A stretch of 13,896 nt of DNA, from positions 1-13,896 of the forward strand of contig JAJXUS010000006.1 of the NCBI GenBank assembly GCA_021782675.1, written 5' to 3'. The DNA is from Acidobacteriota bacterium. GTDB taxonomy: Bacteria > Acidobacteriota > Terriglobia > Terriglobales > Acidobacteriaceae. Position numbers and translations under genes: made by a program. Under the pieces are notes generated by a model. That model did not search any database, was not told the DNA's origin, and saw only the letters and a program-made list of their open reading frames with translations. Positions 11,607-13,896 of the stretch are shown piece after piece (within the stretch, counting starts at the first letter, position 1; each line of letters begins with the position of its first letter).

Positions 11607-13896
11607 ATGCTTCGCACAGCCTGGCATTCTGCCGGCCGTCGGCTTCTGCGCCGGATGGCCGCCTTTCCGCGACCCCGGAGCGCTCATCTCCCATTGGCCG
11701 TCTTGCTCGTCGTGCTGCTATGCGGGGCCGGCTTGATGGCGCAGAATACCACGCACCCTGCGGCGAGAACCACACACCATCAGCGCCGCCGCGCGCGTTC
11801 CACGCACCACCACACACAGGCTGCCCACCGCGGACGTGTCCGCAGCCGGCGCAGGCCGCGCAAGGTGACCGCCCGCCAGTTGGCGCGGGCGCACCAGTTG
11901 CACCACGCCTTTATCGCATCTTCGGAGCTGCGTCCGATGGCGCAGCAGTTGATGTTGCAGCGTACCCCGCAGGCCTACGCTGGCGTCGAGCGTTATGCCC
12001 AGACGCACACCGGCGAAGCCGCGGCCGCAGCGTATCTGGCGCTTGGGCAGGCGTATCTGCTGGATGGAAAATTTCCGCAAGCTGCCGCCAGCTTCCAGCA
12101 CTCTGCCAAATCCGGCGATGCGCTGGCGGATTACGCCGACTACCTGGGCGCCAAGGCACTGTTTGCCGCGCAACAATACCCTGCGGCCAGCGATCTGGTG
12201 CGGAACTTTGCCGCGCGTCATCCAGACAGCATCCTTATCGAGCATGCCAGCCTGCTGCTGGCGAAAATCCATCTTGGCGAGGGCGATCCGCAGTCCGCCC
12301 TGCATGACTTCACCAACGCATCCGGCCTGGACAACTCCGCGGACTACATCTTTACCGAAGGCCGCGCCCGTCAGCTTGCCGGGGACGCTGCCGGGGCCCG
12401 CCGGCTCTACACGCAGCTCTATCTCGACTACCCGCTGAGCCCGGACGCGCCGACGGCGGTCGCGCAGTTGCACACCCTGGGGTTTACCCAGCCCTTTACG
12501 CTGGAGCAGCGGGTGCGCCACGCGGAGCACATGTACGCGGCGGGCCGCTATGCACTGGCCGCGACAGAGTATGATTCGCTCGCCAGCGCCGCAGCGGACG
12601 CGGGCAATGCTGCCGAGGCGAATCTGTTGCGCGCCCGTGCCGCGGTGGCCTTGTTTCATGTGCAGCGCCATGTGGATACCCGTCGTCTGGCGCGGTTGTC
12701 CGATGCCGCCGATGAGGCCGGAGCCATCCGCCTGTACCTCACCATGGAGGCCGCGCGCGACCGCAAGGATAGCTCCGGCGTGCAGGCCGTCGTCGATCAG
12801 ATGACGCAGCGCTTTCCCTCAAGCGGATGGACGGAAGAAGCGCTCCTCTCCGCCGGCAACATGGCCATGCTTGCCAACGATCTGCCGACGGCGGTGCGCT
12901 ATTACAGCCAGCTGGCGACAGACTTTCCTCACAGTGCGCTGGCGCCCATGGCGCATTGGCGGGCTGCCTGGCTCACCTATCGCACCGGAGACAAAGCCGC
13001 CGCTGCCCGGCTTTTCGATGCGCAGATTGCGCGATATCCCGGCAGCGCTTTGGTCGCTGCCGCTCTCTACTGGCGCGGCGTCGTCTATCAGGAAGTAGAA
13101 AACAACCCCGCCGCCGCGTCCGCCTACTACGGCAAAATTGTCAGCGCGTTCTGCCATTACTACTACGCCACGCTTGCCGAACAGCGCCTGCGCGCGCTGG
13201 GGCCGGTGACGCCCGATCCCGCGCCTGCGCTCAGTCGCATCAGCGCGCCGCCGGTTCAGGAGTACACGCAGGACGTTCCGCAGGACAGCGTGCATGTGGA
13301 GCGCGCGCAACTGCTGGCCAACGCCGGGCTCAATCAGTACATTGCGCCGGAGATGAGCGCCGCCCCCGACAGCACGGACTGGCGCGCCTACGCCGAGGCG
13401 CAGCTCTATAGGTCCTATGGCGAAAGCGGGCGCGGACTCCGGGTGCTCAACCGCGAAGTGCAGTCGTATTTTGCGCGGCCACTCGATACCATGCCGCGCA
13501 GCTACTGGAACATGCTGTTCCCGCAACCCTACTGGCCCACCCTGCAGCAGGACGCTTCGGCGCAGGGCCTGGATCCCTACCTGGTCGCCTCGCTCATTCG
13601 TCAGGAGTCGGAGTTCAATCCGGACGAGATCTCCTACGCCAACGCCTGGGGTCTGATGCAGTTACTGCCCAGTGTGGGTCGCGCGCAGGCGCGGCAGCAG
13701 CGCGTGCGTCCGTTCCGCACGGAGTATCTGCTGAACCCCAACGTGAATCTCAAGCTGGGCACCGCCTACTTTGCCAGCCTGATGCAGGAGTTCCACGGTC
13801 AGCCCGAGTATGCGCTGGCAGCCTACAACGCCGGGGACGATCGTGTGAAGGCATGGCTGGCGAATGGCCCGTACGCCAACCTGCCGGAGTTTGTTG
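11607..13896 (+). CDS. Slt70-like soluble lytic murein transglycosylase with TPR-like repeats (3' end beyond window)
   Basis: Predicted periplasmic enzyme that cleaves the MurNAc-GlcNAc bond of peptidoglycan with formation of 1,6-anhydro-MurNAc. The frame is open without a stop from ATG 11607 to the window edge: 763 codons plus one base. A hydrophobic export signal lies at about 27-46 (HLPLAVLLVVLLCGAGLMA), then an Arg/His-rich stretch at about 51-105. About 105-620 is Ala-rich, helical, TPR-like repeat (YLALGQAYLLDGKFPQAAASF, ALADYADYLGAKALFAAQQY), like the superhelical U-domain of Slt70. The catalytic SLT domain begins near 640: SLIRQESEFNP with catalytic Glu667, GLMQLLP (682-688), NLKLGTAYF and AYNAGDDRV (739-747). 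ATG 11655 (Met17) would give a shorter, more typical signal peptide; neither start has a Shine-Dalgarno. The gene is divergent from the sigma factor. A long antisense open frame here is a codon-bias shadow. Confidence 0.94.
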   Translation, partial: MLRTAWHSAGRRLLRRMAAFPRPRSAHLPLAVLLVVLLCGAGLMAQNTTHPAARTTHHQRRRARSTHHHTQAAHRGRVRSRRRPRKVTARQLARAHQLHHAFIASSELRPMAQQLMLQRTPQAYAGVERYAQTHTGEAAAAAYLALGQAYLLDGKFPQAAASFQHSAKSGDALADYADYLGAKALFAAQQYPAASDLVRNFAARHPDSILIEHASLLLAKIHLGEGDPQSALHDFTNASGLDNSADYIFTEGRARQLAGDAAGARRLYTQLYLDYPLSPDAPTAVAQLHTLGFTQPFTLEQRVRHAEHMYAAGRYALAATEYDSLASAAADAGNAAEANLLRARAAVALFHVQRHVDTRRLARLSDAADEAGAIRLYLTMEAARDRKDSSGVQAVVDQMTQRFPSSGWTEEALLSAGNMAMLANDLPTAVRYYSQLATDFPHSALAPMAHWRAAWLTYRTGDKAAAARLFDAQIARYPGSALVAAALYWRGVVYQEVENNPAAASAYYGKIVSAFCHYYYATLAEQRLRALGPVTPDPAPALSRISAPPVQEYTQDVPQDSVHVERAQLLANAGLNQYIAPEMSAAPDSTDWRAYAEAQLYRSYGESGRGLRVLNREVQSYFARPLDTMPRSYWNMLFPQPYWPTLQQDASAQGLDPYLVASLIRQESEFNPDEISYANAWGLMQLLPSVGRAQARQQRVRPFRTEYLLNPNVNLKLGTAYFASLMQEFHGQPEYALAAYNAGDDRVKAWLANGPYANLPEFV

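Noticed and set aside
11718..12671. 317-codon open frame on the minus strand across the lytic transglycosylase
   Set aside because: The plus-strand frame has a signal peptide, repeats and a complete SLT motif set. The antisense product is low-complexity Arg/Gly/Val sequence. The same applies to the minus frame 12819-13526.
1..13896. CRISPR array, tRNA/rRNA genes, transposase or defence system
   Set aside because: I found no regularly spaced short repeats, no tRNA-like fold with CCA end, and no proteins of these families. The operons look like chromosomal housekeeping and envelope genes.

Overview
The window is GC-rich bacterial chromosome (most coding rows sampled by eye are about two thirds G+C). 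Its content fits a Gram-negative soil bacterium, and my best guess is Acidobacteriota (Terriglobia). Reasons: MiaB directly coupled to a DUF151 bifunctional nuclease, a YycJ/WalJ-type hydrolase, a Gly-rich-linker Kelch lipoprotein, zf-HC2-like small proteins, and a GTCATCC...GGATGAC hairpin repeat. The assignment is an inference from gene style, not from a marker gene. I saw no rRNA, tRNA, IS element, phage gene or CRISPR array. No stretch over 300 bases lacks a gene.

Layout. (1) 1-1108, minus strand: the 5' part of pdxS (vitamin B6 synthesis), preceded by a PaaI-like hotdog thioesterase and possibly a 25-codon leader ORF. (2) 1109-2719, minus: a six-repeat Kelch-type lipoprotein with clearly lower GC than its neighbours. 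(3) 2856-4747, plus: miaB and a bifunctional nuclease, overlapping by ATGA. (4) 4808-7572: a GT4 glycosyltransferase (minus) and a Wzx-like flippase (plus), divergently transcribed, a small surface-glycan module. A strong hairpin ends the glycosyltransferase. (5) 7633-9153, plus: walJ-like metallo-hydrolase and a small zinc-finger/two-TM membrane protein with its own promoter candidate. (6) 9232-9312: a dispersed-type inverted repeat between convergent genes. (7) 9388-11453, minus: an ECF sigma factor, a GTGA-overlapping soluble zinc-binding anti-sigma factor, and a SAM-dependent O-methyltransferase. (8) 11607-13896, plus: a Slt70-like lytic transglycosylase with TPR-like repeats, open through the window edge.

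How the parts relate. Most genes are housekeeping or envelope functions: tRNA modification, B6 synthesis, peptidoglycan turnover, glycan export, and a surface propeller. The sigma/anti-sigma pair is the only evident regulatory unit; the methyltransferase just downstream may belong to its transcript.

I found no convincing undescribed multi-gene system. The observations most worth following are: several ATG starts that lack a Shine-Dalgarno but have a -10-like hexamer 6-10 nt upstream (possible leaderless mRNAs); the terminator stem that contains the end of the glycosyltransferase gene; the Gln replacement in that enzyme's EX7E motif; the low-complexity insert in the WalJ-like protein; and the Arg/His-rich segment after the lytic transglycosylase signal peptide.
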